Positions 27,217-34,400 of a stretch of DNA of 64,000 nt are shown one piece after another. The notes under the pieces were generated by a model. It was given only the letters and a program-made list of their open reading frames with translations. It was not told the origin of the DNA and did not search any database. The stretch lies in assembly GCF_001426405.1 (NCBI RefSeq), contig NZ_LMEP01000023.1, positions 186,001 through 250,000 of the forward strand. The letters run 5' to 3'. Both the position numbers and the translations under genes were made by a program. The stretch comes from Streptomyces sp. Root1304. Its GTDB lineage: Bacteria > Actinomycetota > Actinomycetes > Streptomycetales > Streptomycetaceae. The first letter of the stretch is position 1; each line of letters begins with the position of its first letter.

Positions 27217-28190
27217 TGGCCGGACACGGCTTCCGCCCCGTCTACCATCCCGCGGGCCACGACCACGCCCTGCGCAACGCCGTCCAGGACTTACGCACCG
27301 GCCGCTGGGTGGCCATGGCCCGGCTCCTCGACGAGACGGGGGACTGGGACGGCTGGACCCGGCGGACCCAGGTCCTCGCCGCCGTCGCCGCCGGCACCGA
27401 CGTCGTCCACATCTGGCGCGCCGAACAGCCCGACAGCCGGGCCGCCGCCGTGATGCACAGCCGCGTCACCGTGGAACGCGCCGTACGCGCCCACCGCGCC
27501 GGCCACCCCAGGACCCGGGAGCTCTGGCAGGAGGCCTGGACCGCCTGCCGCGACGCCGCGGACCGGTCCCCCGAGGACCCCGTGCCGTGGGTGGGCCTGA
27601 TCGCCCTCGCCGCCCTCGACGGACGCCAGCGCATGGCCGAGCACCGGCTCACCCCGCCCGCCCCGATGCTCCCGCCCGGACCCTGGGGCCTGCTCGCGGA
27701 GGCGGAGAAGCGCGACCCGCACAACCGCGAGGCGCACCACCGGATGCTCCAGTTCGTCTACGCCCGGCGCCCCGGACCGCTCTCCGAGGCCGTCAACTAC
27801 TCCCACTGGGCGGCCTCCTCCGCGCCCGTCGGCTCCGCCCTGCACGCCCTCCCGCTCTACGTGCGGGTCGAGCGCTACCGGCGCGAACGCGGCCAGGAAC
27901 GCGCCCTCGACCTCCACTGGGTGGGCGAGGACGCGGTGCGCGACGCCCGGCGCGCGCTCGACACCTGGTTCCTCTTCTGCGCCACCGACGACGCCTCGCT
28001 GCTCGACCTCAACCACCTCGCGCACGCGCTCTACGGGGCCCTCCGCTTCGCCGACGCCGCCCGTGTCTTCGAGGCACTCGGCCCGTACTACACGACCCTG
28101 CCGTGGGCGTACCGGACACCCCAGCCGGACGACCGCGCCCTCGCCGAAGAGGTGTTCCTGCGCGCCCGCGCCCGCTGCCTCGGCGGCTGA
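27216..28190 (+). CDS. Hypothetical protein, TPR-like, with TTA codon
   Basis: A 324-residue soluble helical protein starting MAGHGFRPVYHPAGHDHALRN. The spacing of Ala/Leu-rich helices and Trp/Tyr positions is tetratricopeptide-like, but I cannot assign a named family. Codon 26 (27291-27293) is TTA, the rare Leu codon decoded by the bldA tRNA in Streptomyces, so full expression probably depends on developmental stage. Translation seems coupled to the preceding 9-codon ORF. It is followed 92 nt later by an APC permease on the same strand and may be co-transcribed with it. The function is unknown. Confidence 0.75.
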   Translation: MAGHGFRPVYHPAGHDHALRNAVQDLRTGRWVAMARLLDETGDWDGWTRRTQVLAAVAAGTDVVHIWRAEQPDSRAAAVMHSRVTVERAVRAHRAGHPRTRELWQEAWTACRDAADRSPEDPVPWVGLIALAALDGRQRMAEHRLTPPAPMLPPGPWGLLAEAEKRDPHNREAHHRMLQFVYARRPGPLSEAVNYSHWAASSAPVGSALHALPLYVRVERYRRERGQERALDLHWVGEDAVRDARRALDTWFLFCATDDASLLDLNHLAHALYGALRFADAARVFEALGPYYTTLPWAYRTPQPDDRALAEEVFLRARARCLGG

Positions 28191-28282
28191 CGCCCGGCCG
28201 CCCCGCTCCGTACGCCCCGCTTCCCCCTGACCCCCCGCCCCCGTCCCGCTCCGCCCCGCCCGTCCCCGGAGGAACCCCACCC

Positions 28283-29815
28283 ATGTCCCGCACCGACGCC
28301 CCCGTCGACCCGATACGCACGCCACCGCCCGTCCAGGACGAGGAGGCGAGACTCAGAGAGCTGGGCTACCAGCCCGTCCTCGCCCGCCGCATGGGCGGCT
28401 TCGGCAACTTCGCGATCAGCTTCTCGGTCATCTCCGTCCTCTCCGGCTGCATGACCCTCTACGGCTTCGGCATGGGCACCGGCGGCCCCGCCGTCATGCT
28501 CTGGGGCTGGGCCGGCGTCGGACTGTTCGTGCTGTGCGTCGGTCTCGCCCTCGCCGAGGTCACCAGCGCCTACCCGACCTCCGGCGCCCTCTACTACATG
28601 GCCGACCGGCTCGGCGGCCGCCGCTGGGGCTGGTACACCGGTTGGCTGAATCTGCTCGGTCTGCTCGGCGCCATCGCCGGCATCGACTACGGCGCGGCCC
28701 TCTTCACCGGAGCGTTCCTCAACCTCCAGTGGGGCTTCGAGCCCACCGCGGGATCCACCTTCCTCATCTTCCTGGCGATCCTGCTGCTCCACGCCGTCCT
28801 GAACCTCTTCGGCGTCCGCCTGGTCAGCGTGCTCAACTCGATCAGCGTCTGGTGGCACCTGGCGGGTGTCGCGCTGATCGTCGGCGCCCTCGCGTTCGTC
28901 CCCGACCGGCACCAGTCCGTCGAGTTCGTCTTCACCGAGTTCGTCAACGACACCGGATGGGCCAACCCGTTCTACGTCGCCGCCATCGGTCTGCTCCTCG
29001 CCCAGTACACCTTCTCCGGCTACGACGCCTCGGCCCACCTCTCCGAGGAGACCTCCAACGCCTCCGTCACCGCCGCCAAGGGCATCGTCCGGGCCATCTG
29101 GGTCTCCTGGATCGCCGGATTCGCCCTGCTCGCCGGGCTGAGCTTCGCCATCCAGGACTACGCCGCCACGCAGAACAGCGCCACCGGGGTCCCGCCCGCC
29201 CAGATCCTCCTGGACGCGCTCGGCTCCGGCGGCGCCACCGCCCTGCTCCTCGTCGTGATCGTCGCCCAGCTCTTCTGCGGCAACGCCGAGGTCGCCGCCG
29301 CCAGCCGGATGGTCTTCGCCTTCAGCCGCGACAACGCCCTGCCCGGCTCGGCGATCTGGCGGAAGGTCAGCGGGCGCACCCAGACCCCGGTCCCCGCCGT
29401 CTGGCTCGCGGTGGGCATCGCCGCGCTGCTCGCCGTCCCCTCGCTGTACTCGGCCACCGCCTACGGCGCCGTCACCGCGATCAACGTCATCGGCATCACG
29501 CCCGCCTACGCCATCCCGATCTACCTGCGGCTGCGTGCCGGGAACCGGTTCACCCCCGGCCCGTGGAGCCTGGGCCGCTGGAGCAAGCCGATCGGCTGGA
29601 CCGCCGTCGTCTGGGTGGCGCTGGTGACCGTGCTGTTCTGCCTGCCGCAGAAGTCCCCGGTGACGGTCGACACCATGAACTACGCCGTGATCGCGCTCGC
29701 CGTCGTCCTCGTCCTGGCCAGCGTGTGGTGGTACGTCGCCCGCCGCTCGTACGGCACTCCGACGGCCTACGGCAACGCCCGCGAGGAGGCGGAGATCGCC
29801 GAGGGCATCGTCTGA
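28283..29815 (+). CDS. APC-family amino acid permease (ACT subgroup)
   Basis: A 510-residue polytopic protein with about 12 hydrophobic segments, the normal APC topology. The GGFGNFAISFSVISVLSG start of TM1 and GAMTLYGFGMGTGG-like stretch belong to the amino acid/choline transporter subgroup that includes GABA and choline permeases. GYDASAHLSEET in the central loop is the conserved ACT signature. It imports an amino acid, amine or choline-like solute with H+. GGAGG is placed 10 nt before the ATG at 28283. It lies downstream of the TTA gene and converges on a GntR regulator through a shared terminator. Confidence 0.9.
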   Translation: MSRTDAPVDPIRTPPPVQDEEARLRELGYQPVLARRMGGFGNFAISFSVISVLSGCMTLYGFGMGTGGPAVMLWGWAGVGLFVLCVGLALAEVTSAYPTSGALYYMADRLGGRRWGWYTGWLNLLGLLGAIAGIDYGAALFTGAFLNLQWGFEPTAGSTFLIFLAILLLHAVLNLFGVRLVSVLNSISVWWHLAGVALIVGALAFVPDRHQSVEFVFTEFVNDTGWANPFYVAAIGLLLAQYTFSGYDASAHLSEETSNASVTAAKGIVRAIWVSWIAGFALLAGLSFAIQDYAATQNSATGVPPAQILLDALGSGGATALLLVVIVAQLFCGNAEVAAASRMVFAFSRDNALPGSAIWRKVSGRTQTPVPAVWLAVGIAALLAVPSLYSATAYGAVTAINVIGITPAYAIPIYLRLRAGNRFTPGPWSLGRWSKPIGWTAVVWVALVTVLFCLPQKSPVTVDTMNYAVIALAVVLVLASVWWYVARRSYGTPTAYGNAREEAEIAEGIV

Positions 29816-29823
29816 CGCGGGAC

Positions 29824-29856
29824 CCGGCCCCTGTCCCCTTACCGGACAGGGGCCGG
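29824..29856. terminator. Bidirectional terminator between permease and GntR gene
   Basis: A perfect 13-bp stem (29824-29836 with 29844-29856) and 7-nt loop occupies the 48-nt gap between convergent stops. Confidence 0.85.
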
Positions 29857-29863
29857 AACGCGC

Positions 29864-30631
29864 TCAGGCGCTGAACTCGTACGTCCAGGCCGCCGACCGG
29901 GCCGAGAAGTCGATGTCCGTGATCTCCAGGGCGCGCCCGTGCTGGTCGCTCACCACCCGGTGGACGACCAGCCGGGCCGCGCCGCCGGCCGTCGTCGCGG
30001 CCGGCCCCGGCGGCACGCCGACCGACTCCCGGTGGGTGATCCGCAGCCCCGCCTGGTGCATCCAGTGGTAGAGCAGCCGCAGGTCCGGCTGTTGACGGCA
30101 GTCCCGCCCCCGCCGGTAGCGGGACAGCTGCGGGATCTCGGCAAGCGCCGCCCGGGAGAACCACGACACCGCCCGCTGGAGCGCGGCGCCCTGCGGGCCG
30201 AGCACCACGTGCCGGTGGACGAGGGTCGGCTCGCCGGGCGCGAGCAGGAGCCGCGGAGCCAGTGGAGCGGGCGGCGGCTCCCACAGGAGGGACGCCCTGA
30301 CCAGGGCTTCCGCAGCGCGCGGGCCGCCGGGGAAGACCGGCCGACGGGCCGTCGGGACCGGGGCGACGGGCTCGCCCCCGGCTCCGTCCTCGGCCCCGGC
30401 GGCGGCGAACGTGCCACGGCGGTCGGTGACCACCAGCCGTTCGTCCCGCAGGAGTTGGAGCGCGCTGCGCACGGTCTGCCGGTTGACGTGGTAGCGCTGG
30501 GACAGGGATCGTTCCGAAGGGAGCCGGCTGCCGGGGGAGATGCGCCGGCCGGCGAGGTCCTCGCGCAGTGCGGCGGCGACCCGGAGATAGAGCGGCGCGT
30601 CCGCCGCCGCCTCGTGATCGGGCTCGGCCAT
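29864..30631 (-). CDS. GntR-family transcriptional regulator, HutC subfamily
   Basis: A 255-residue regulator. The winged helix spans ~14-78 (PLYLRVAAALREDLAG, then LPSERSLSQRYHVNRQTVRSAL and the wing VVTDRRGTF), followed by a UTRA effector domain (~95-250) that binds small metabolites. The ATG at 30631 gives the canonical HutC N-terminus; the longer frame upstream crosses the promoter region. A TGGTTTAGACCA dyad lies 60 nt upstream, very like sites of HutC regulators such as DasR, so autoregulation and control of the divergent DUF2252 gene are plausible. The effector is unknown; it is shorter than and not obviously DasR itself. Confidence 0.9.
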   Translation of the reverse strand: MAEPDHEAAADAPLYLRVAAALREDLAGRRISPGSRLPSERSLSQRYHVNRQTVRSALQLLRDERLVVTDRRGTFAAAGAEDGAGGEPVAPVPTARRPVFPGGPRAAEALVRASLLWEPPPAPLAPRLLLAPGEPTLVHRHVVLGPQGAALQRAVSWFSRAALAEIPQLSRYRRGRDCRQQPDLRLLYHWMHQAGLRITHRESVGVPPGPAATTAGGAARLVVHRVVSDQHGRALEITDIDFSARSAAWTYEFSA

Positions 30632-30692
30632 GATCAAACCCTCTCTTCGCTCAGCGTGACCGCATGGGTCGGGTGGGTGATCAATTCCTATC

Positions 30693-30708
30693 ATTGGTCT
30701 AAACCATT
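30693..30708. promoter_or_regulatory. HutC/DasR-type operator-like dyad
   Basis: ATTGGTCTAAACCATT (plus strand) is a 16-bp dyad with one mismatched central pair. It differs by little from the DasR-responsive element core TGGTCTAGACCA. It sits between the divergent GntR (start 30631) and DUF2252 (start 30816) genes. Confidence 0.6.
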
Positions 30709-30815
30709 TAGCTAGGCCGGTCCGGCAGAGTGGCCGAAACGGACGTGGCCGCTTGTAATGAGGGAGCAGGTGACGGGTACCGGACCGCGTCGGCGGGAAA
30801 GGCGGGTGAGGCCGG

Positions 30816-32156
30816 ATGACGACACCGTCGGAGCGCGCCGCGCGGGGCAAGGCGGCACGCAAGAGGGTTCCCCGGTCCTCCCACGGCCGCTGGATACCCA
30901 GCTCCCAGCGCCCCGACCCCCTCGACGTCCTGGAACGCCAGTCCCTCGACCGGCTCCCCGACCTCGTGCCCCTCCGCTACGCCCGGATGGCCGCCTCCCC
31001 CTTCGCCTTCCTGCGCGGCGCCGCCGCCGTCATGGCCGCCGATCTCGCCGCCCAGCGCCACACCGGACTCACCGTCCAGCTCTGCGGCGACGCCCACCTC
31101 CTCAACTTCGGGGTCTACGCCTCACCCGAACGGACGCTCCTCTTCGACGTCAACGACTTCGACGAGACGCTCCCCGGGCCCTTCGAATGGGACGTGAAAC
31201 GGCTCGCCGCCAGCGTCACCGCCGCCGCCCTCCAGAACGGCAGCACCAAGGCGAAGGCCCACCGTGCCGCCCTCGTCGCCACCGAGTCGTACCGCACCCA
31301 GATGCGCCACCTCGCCGGGCTCGGCGAACTCGCCGTCTGGTACGAGCGGATCGCCGCCGACGACCTCGTCCCCCTCGTCCGCCGCGGCGACCGTGCCCGG
31401 TTCACCGACCGGCTCGCCCGCGCCCGCCGCCGCACCAGCCTCCAGGCCCTCGGGAAGCTGACCGAGGCCGACGCGAGCGGCGCCCGGCACATCGTCGACG
31501 ACCCGCCGCTCCTCGAACGGACCACGGACATCGACCGGGTCACCCTCGGCAAGATCTTCAGCGACTACCGCAGCTCCCTCTCCGAGGAACGCCGGGTCCT
31601 CCTCGACCGCTACCGCTTCCGCGACGCCGCCCGCAAGGTCGTCGGCGTCGGCAGCGTCGGCACCCGCTGCTTCGTCCTCCTGCTCGAAGGGCGCGACGAG
31701 CGGGACCCGCTGATCCTCCAGATCAAGGAGGCCGTCCCCTCCGTCCTGGAGCCGTACCTGGTGCCGAGCGCCTACTCCCACCAGGGGCGGCGCGTCGTCT
31801 GCGGCCAGCGCCTCACCCAGGCCGCCAGCGACATCTTCCTCGGCTGGATGACCGGACCCGAGCAACGGCACTTCTACTGGCGCCAGCTGCGCGACATGAA
31901 GGGCTCGGCCGAGGTCGAGACCATGTCCCCGGCGCTGCTGCGGGAGTACGCGCGGCTCTGCGGCCGGACCCTGGCCCGCGCGCACGCCCGCTCCGGCGAC
32001 CGCATCGCCATCGCCTCGTACCTCGGTGGCTCCGACGTCTTCGACCGGGCGGTCGCCGACTTCGCACTGGCCTACGCGGGCCAGAACGCCGACGACTACG
32101 CGGCGCTCGGCGCGGCGATAGCGGCGGGGATGGTGACGGCGGCGCCTGGGACGTGA
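30816..32156 (+). CDS. DUF2252 family protein
   Basis: A 446-residue soluble protein of DUF2252. Recognisable blocks are RYARMAASPFAFLRGAAAVM, TVQLCGDAHLLNFG, LLFDVNDFDETLPGPFEWD, and VGVGSVGTRCFVLLLEG. The GDAH and DFDE motifs resemble a kinase-like phosphotransferase fold, and the family is often compared with aminoglycoside-phosphotransferase-like proteins, but no reaction is established. The ATG at 30816 has a GGTGAGG site 9 nt before it. It is divergent from the GntR regulator with an operator-like dyad between them. The family call is confident; the role is unknown. Confidence 0.92.
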   Translation: MTTPSERAARGKAARKRVPRSSHGRWIPSSQRPDPLDVLERQSLDRLPDLVPLRYARMAASPFAFLRGAAAVMAADLAAQRHTGLTVQLCGDAHLLNFGVYASPERTLLFDVNDFDETLPGPFEWDVKRLAASVTAAALQNGSTKAKAHRAALVATESYRTQMRHLAGLGELAVWYERIAADDLVPLVRRGDRARFTDRLARARRRTSLQALGKLTEADASGARHIVDDPPLLERTTDIDRVTLGKIFSDYRSSLSEERRVLLDRYRFRDAARKVVGVGSVGTRCFVLLLEGRDERDPLILQIKEAVPSVLEPYLVPSAYSHQGRRVVCGQRLTQAASDIFLGWMTGPEQRHFYWRQLRDMKGSAEVETMSPALLREYARLCGRTLARAHARSGDRIAIASYLGGSDVFDRAVADFALAYAGQNADDYAALGAAIAAGMVTAAPGT

Positions 32157-32219
32157 GGTGCGGCGGAGGGGGCGGGGCCGCACCGCGCTCGACGGTCCGC
32201 CCCGCCCCACCCGTACGCC

Positions 32220-33608
32220 CTACTCCTCGCGCCGCAGTGGCGGCTCCATCGGGGTCTCGGCCACCGGGCCGAACAGCACCGCCTTCGCCACCGCGGGGGC
32301 GAAGATGTCGGTCAGCGGGGCGGTCAGGTTCAGCGCCGCACGGAACGGCGCGCCCACGACGGGATCGCCCGCGGACCGCGCCTGCACCCGGCGCAGGTAC
32401 CAGCCGACGACCTTGTCCATCGGGGCCGGCCGGACCGCGTCACCGGTCGCGCCCGGCATCTTCTTGTCGGCGCCGGCCGAGATGTCCCAGGCCTGCTTGG
32501 AGGCGTCGAGCAGCGCGCGCTGCACGGTGCGGGTGGTCGGGGTGCGCCGGGGGTCGGCGAGCGCCCGGCGGAGCGCCACCGCGCTGAGCGCGGCGACGGC
32601 CATGCCCTGGCCGTAGATCGGGTTGAAGGCGCACAGGGCGTCACCGGTGGCGAGGAAGCCGGCCGGGCGGCGGCCCGGGCGGTCGTACCGGCGGCGGATG
32701 TTGGCGGTCCGGCGGAAGCCGTGGACGGGGGACTCCGGCTCGGCCCGCGCGATCCAGTCGCTGATCACCGGGTGCGGCAGCCGCTTCGCGTACTCCTCGA
32801 ACGCGCCGTCCTCCGTGGGGGGTTCGTCGCCGCGCAGCCCGGAGAGGGTGACGAGGTGCCGCCCGTCGCCGAGGGGCAGGACGACACCGCCGTACACCTG
32901 GGTCGGGTTGGGGACGATGTAGTAGCCGTGCGCGTCGGTGTCCGCCTCCGCGGCGGTGCGGTAGACGCGGGTGGCGTACGCCAGCCCGGTGTCGAGGGTC
33001 TCCTCGTGCGGGGCCTCGGCACCGATGCCCGCCAGCCAGTCGGGGGCCTTCGTGGACCGCCCGGAGGCGTCCACGACCAGATCGGCGGCGAGGGTGCGGG
33101 TCTGCTTGTCGGCGCCCGTGCCGCGCTCCCGGAGGCGTACGCCCCGCACGCGCGCGGAGTCGCCGGTCAGGCCCACGGTCTCGGTGCCGTCGATCAGCTC
33201 GATCCGGGGATCGGCGAGCACCCGCTGCCGCACCAGCCACTCCAGCTGCGGGCGCGGGCCGGTGTAGAAGTGCGCGGTCGCTTCCGTACGCCGGAACCAC
33301 TGGCCGTTCTGCCACTGGATCATGTCCTCGGGAACGCCCACCTTGGGCGCGCCGAGCTCGCGCAGCTCCGCCGTGAACCCGGGAAGCAGCTCGTCGAGGG
33401 CCTGCTGGCCGCCGGCGATGAGGACGTGCAGGTGCCGCCCCTGCGGAACGCCGGGCCGTGCTTCCGGTCCCTCGGGGAAGCGGTCGCGCTCGACGACCGT
33501 CACCTTCTCCGCGTGCTCGGCGAGCACCCGGGCGGCCAGCAGCCCGGCGAGACTTCCCCCGATGACCACCGCGTGACGTGTCGCGCGGTGCCCCAAGTCG
33601 TCGGCCAT
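32220..33608 (-). CDS. FAD-dependent monooxygenase/reductase family protein
   Basis: A 462-residue flavoprotein of the PHBH-like group. The FAD Rossmann motif is HAVVIGGSLAGLLAARVLAE (~12-31). A GVPQGRHLHVLIAGG stretch and the late FLATGDALCAFNPIYGQGM (GD motif, ~305-323) are characteristic of the subgroup that includes geranylgeranyl reductase-like and tailoring monooxygenases. No signal peptide is present. The ATG at 33608 has an AAAGGG site; the 23-codon upstream extension has no conserved features. Its neighbour, a PadR regulator transcribed towards it, could control it. The substrate is unknown. Confidence 0.85.
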   Translation of the reverse strand: MADDLGHRATRHAVVIGGSLAGLLAARVLAEHAEKVTVVERDRFPEGPEARPGVPQGRHLHVLIAGGQQALDELLPGFTAELRELGAPKVGVPEDMIQWQNGQWFRRTEATAHFYTGPRPQLEWLVRQRVLADPRIELIDGTETVGLTGDSARVRGVRLRERGTGADKQTRTLAADLVVDASGRSTKAPDWLAGIGAEAPHEETLDTGLAYATRVYRTAAEADTDAHGYYIVPNPTQVYGGVVLPLGDGRHLVTLSGLRGDEPPTEDGAFEEYAKRLPHPVISDWIARAEPESPVHGFRRTANIRRRYDRPGRRPAGFLATGDALCAFNPIYGQGMAVAALSAVALRRALADPRRTPTTRTVQRALLDASKQAWDISAGADKKMPGATGDAVRPAPMDKVVGWYLRRVQARSAGDPVVGAPFRAALNLTAPLTDIFAPAVAKAVLFGPVAETPMEPPLRREE

Positions 33609-33732
33609 ACCCGCCCTTTCGTGTAGTGGAACTCCGACGGCCCAGTATCCACACCGGCGGGGGCCGAGGGGTGCCACCGCCGTACGGTTTCGGCCGTGGG
33701 GCGAGAGGGCCGCCGTGCGGTGGGGGCGGACG

Positions 33733-34269
33733 TCACTCCGTCCCCAGTTCCGAGAGCGCGCTCGTCAGCCACTCCACCCAGAACCGCTCCATGTCGATCC
33801 CGCCCCGCAGGACCAGATGACGGAGCCGGTCCGGCTCCGTCTCACGTCGGGCGGCCGGGAAGTCGCGGGTCTCGATCAGCAGGTACTCGTCCAACTGGTC
33901 CTGGTGGAGGGCGAGATGGCGGGCCAGTTCGGCGCGGAGCCCCGTCGTCCCGACCATCGCCGCCGCCCGCATCCGGAGCAGCAGAGCGGCCCGCAGGGGC
34001 TTCGGGTCCTCCTGGCCGGCCACCCAGGTGGTCAGCTCGGCGCGGCCGGCGGGCAGCACCTCGTACTCCTTGCGCTGTCCCCGTACCGGCACCGGGGCGG
34101 GCAGGGCGCGGATGTGCCCCGCCTGCTCGAGTCTGCCCAGCTCACGGTAGATCTGCTGGTGCGTGGCCGACCAGAAGTATCCGATCGACCGGTCGAAGCG
34201 GCGCGTCAGTTCGAGGCCGGACGACGGCTTTTCGAGCAGCGCCGTGAGGATCGCGTGCGGGAGGGACAT
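33733..34269 (-). CDS. PadR-family transcriptional regulator
   Basis: A 178-residue regulator with the PadR winged helix (~1-85: HAILTALLEKPSSGLELTRRFD, then SATHQQIYRELGRLEQAGHI and the wing VRGQRKEYEVL) and a C-terminal coiled-coil dimer domain (~95-175). PadR proteins repress detoxification or transport genes and respond to phenolics or drugs. It lies 124 nt upstream of the flavin monooxygenase on the same strand, an arrangement compatible with control of that gene. An 18-bp tandem repeat sits just upstream of its start and may contain its promoter. Confidence 0.92.
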   Translation of the reverse strand: MSLPHAILTALLEKPSSGLELTRRFDRSIGYFWSATHQQIYRELGRLEQAGHIRALPAPVPVRGQRKEYEVLPAGRAELTTWVAGQEDPKPLRAALLLRMRAAAMVGTTGLRAELARHLALHQDQLDEYLLIETRDFPAARRETEPDRLRHLVLRGGIDMERFWVEWLTSALSELGTE

Positions 34270-34296
34270 GCCCGCATCCTAGAAGCGGCCGACGAC

Positions 34297-34368
34297 GGTG
34301 ACCGAGGTGACTGCGGTGACCGAGGTGGTCGCAGTGACCGAAGGGGTTGAAGTGACCGAGGGGGTCGC
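34297..34368. repeat. 18-bp tandem repeat, four imperfect copies
   Basis: Four head-to-tail 18-bp units sharing GTGACCGA and GGxGxT/C (34297-34314, 34315-34332, 34333-34350, 34351-34368). The period is a multiple of three, so it looks coding in several frames, but it lies between the PadR start and the FadH stop. Confidence 0.75.
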
Positions 34369-34391
34369 GGTGATCACCGCGACCCCCTCGG
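34356..34391. terminator. Perfect 36-bp palindrome downstream of fadH
   Basis: The two 18-bp halves (34356-34373 and 34374-34391) are exact reverse complements with no loop, centred on TGATCA. It begins 10 nt beyond the fadH stop, so a terminator is the simplest reading; its last repeat unit overlaps the 18-bp tandem array. Confidence 0.7.
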
Positions 34392-34400
34392 CCGCAGCGA

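Noticed and set aside
29864..30631. DasR identity for the GntR protein
   Set aside because: The nearby operator is DasR-like, but no aminosugar genes are adjacent and the ligand domain is not recognisably that of DasR.
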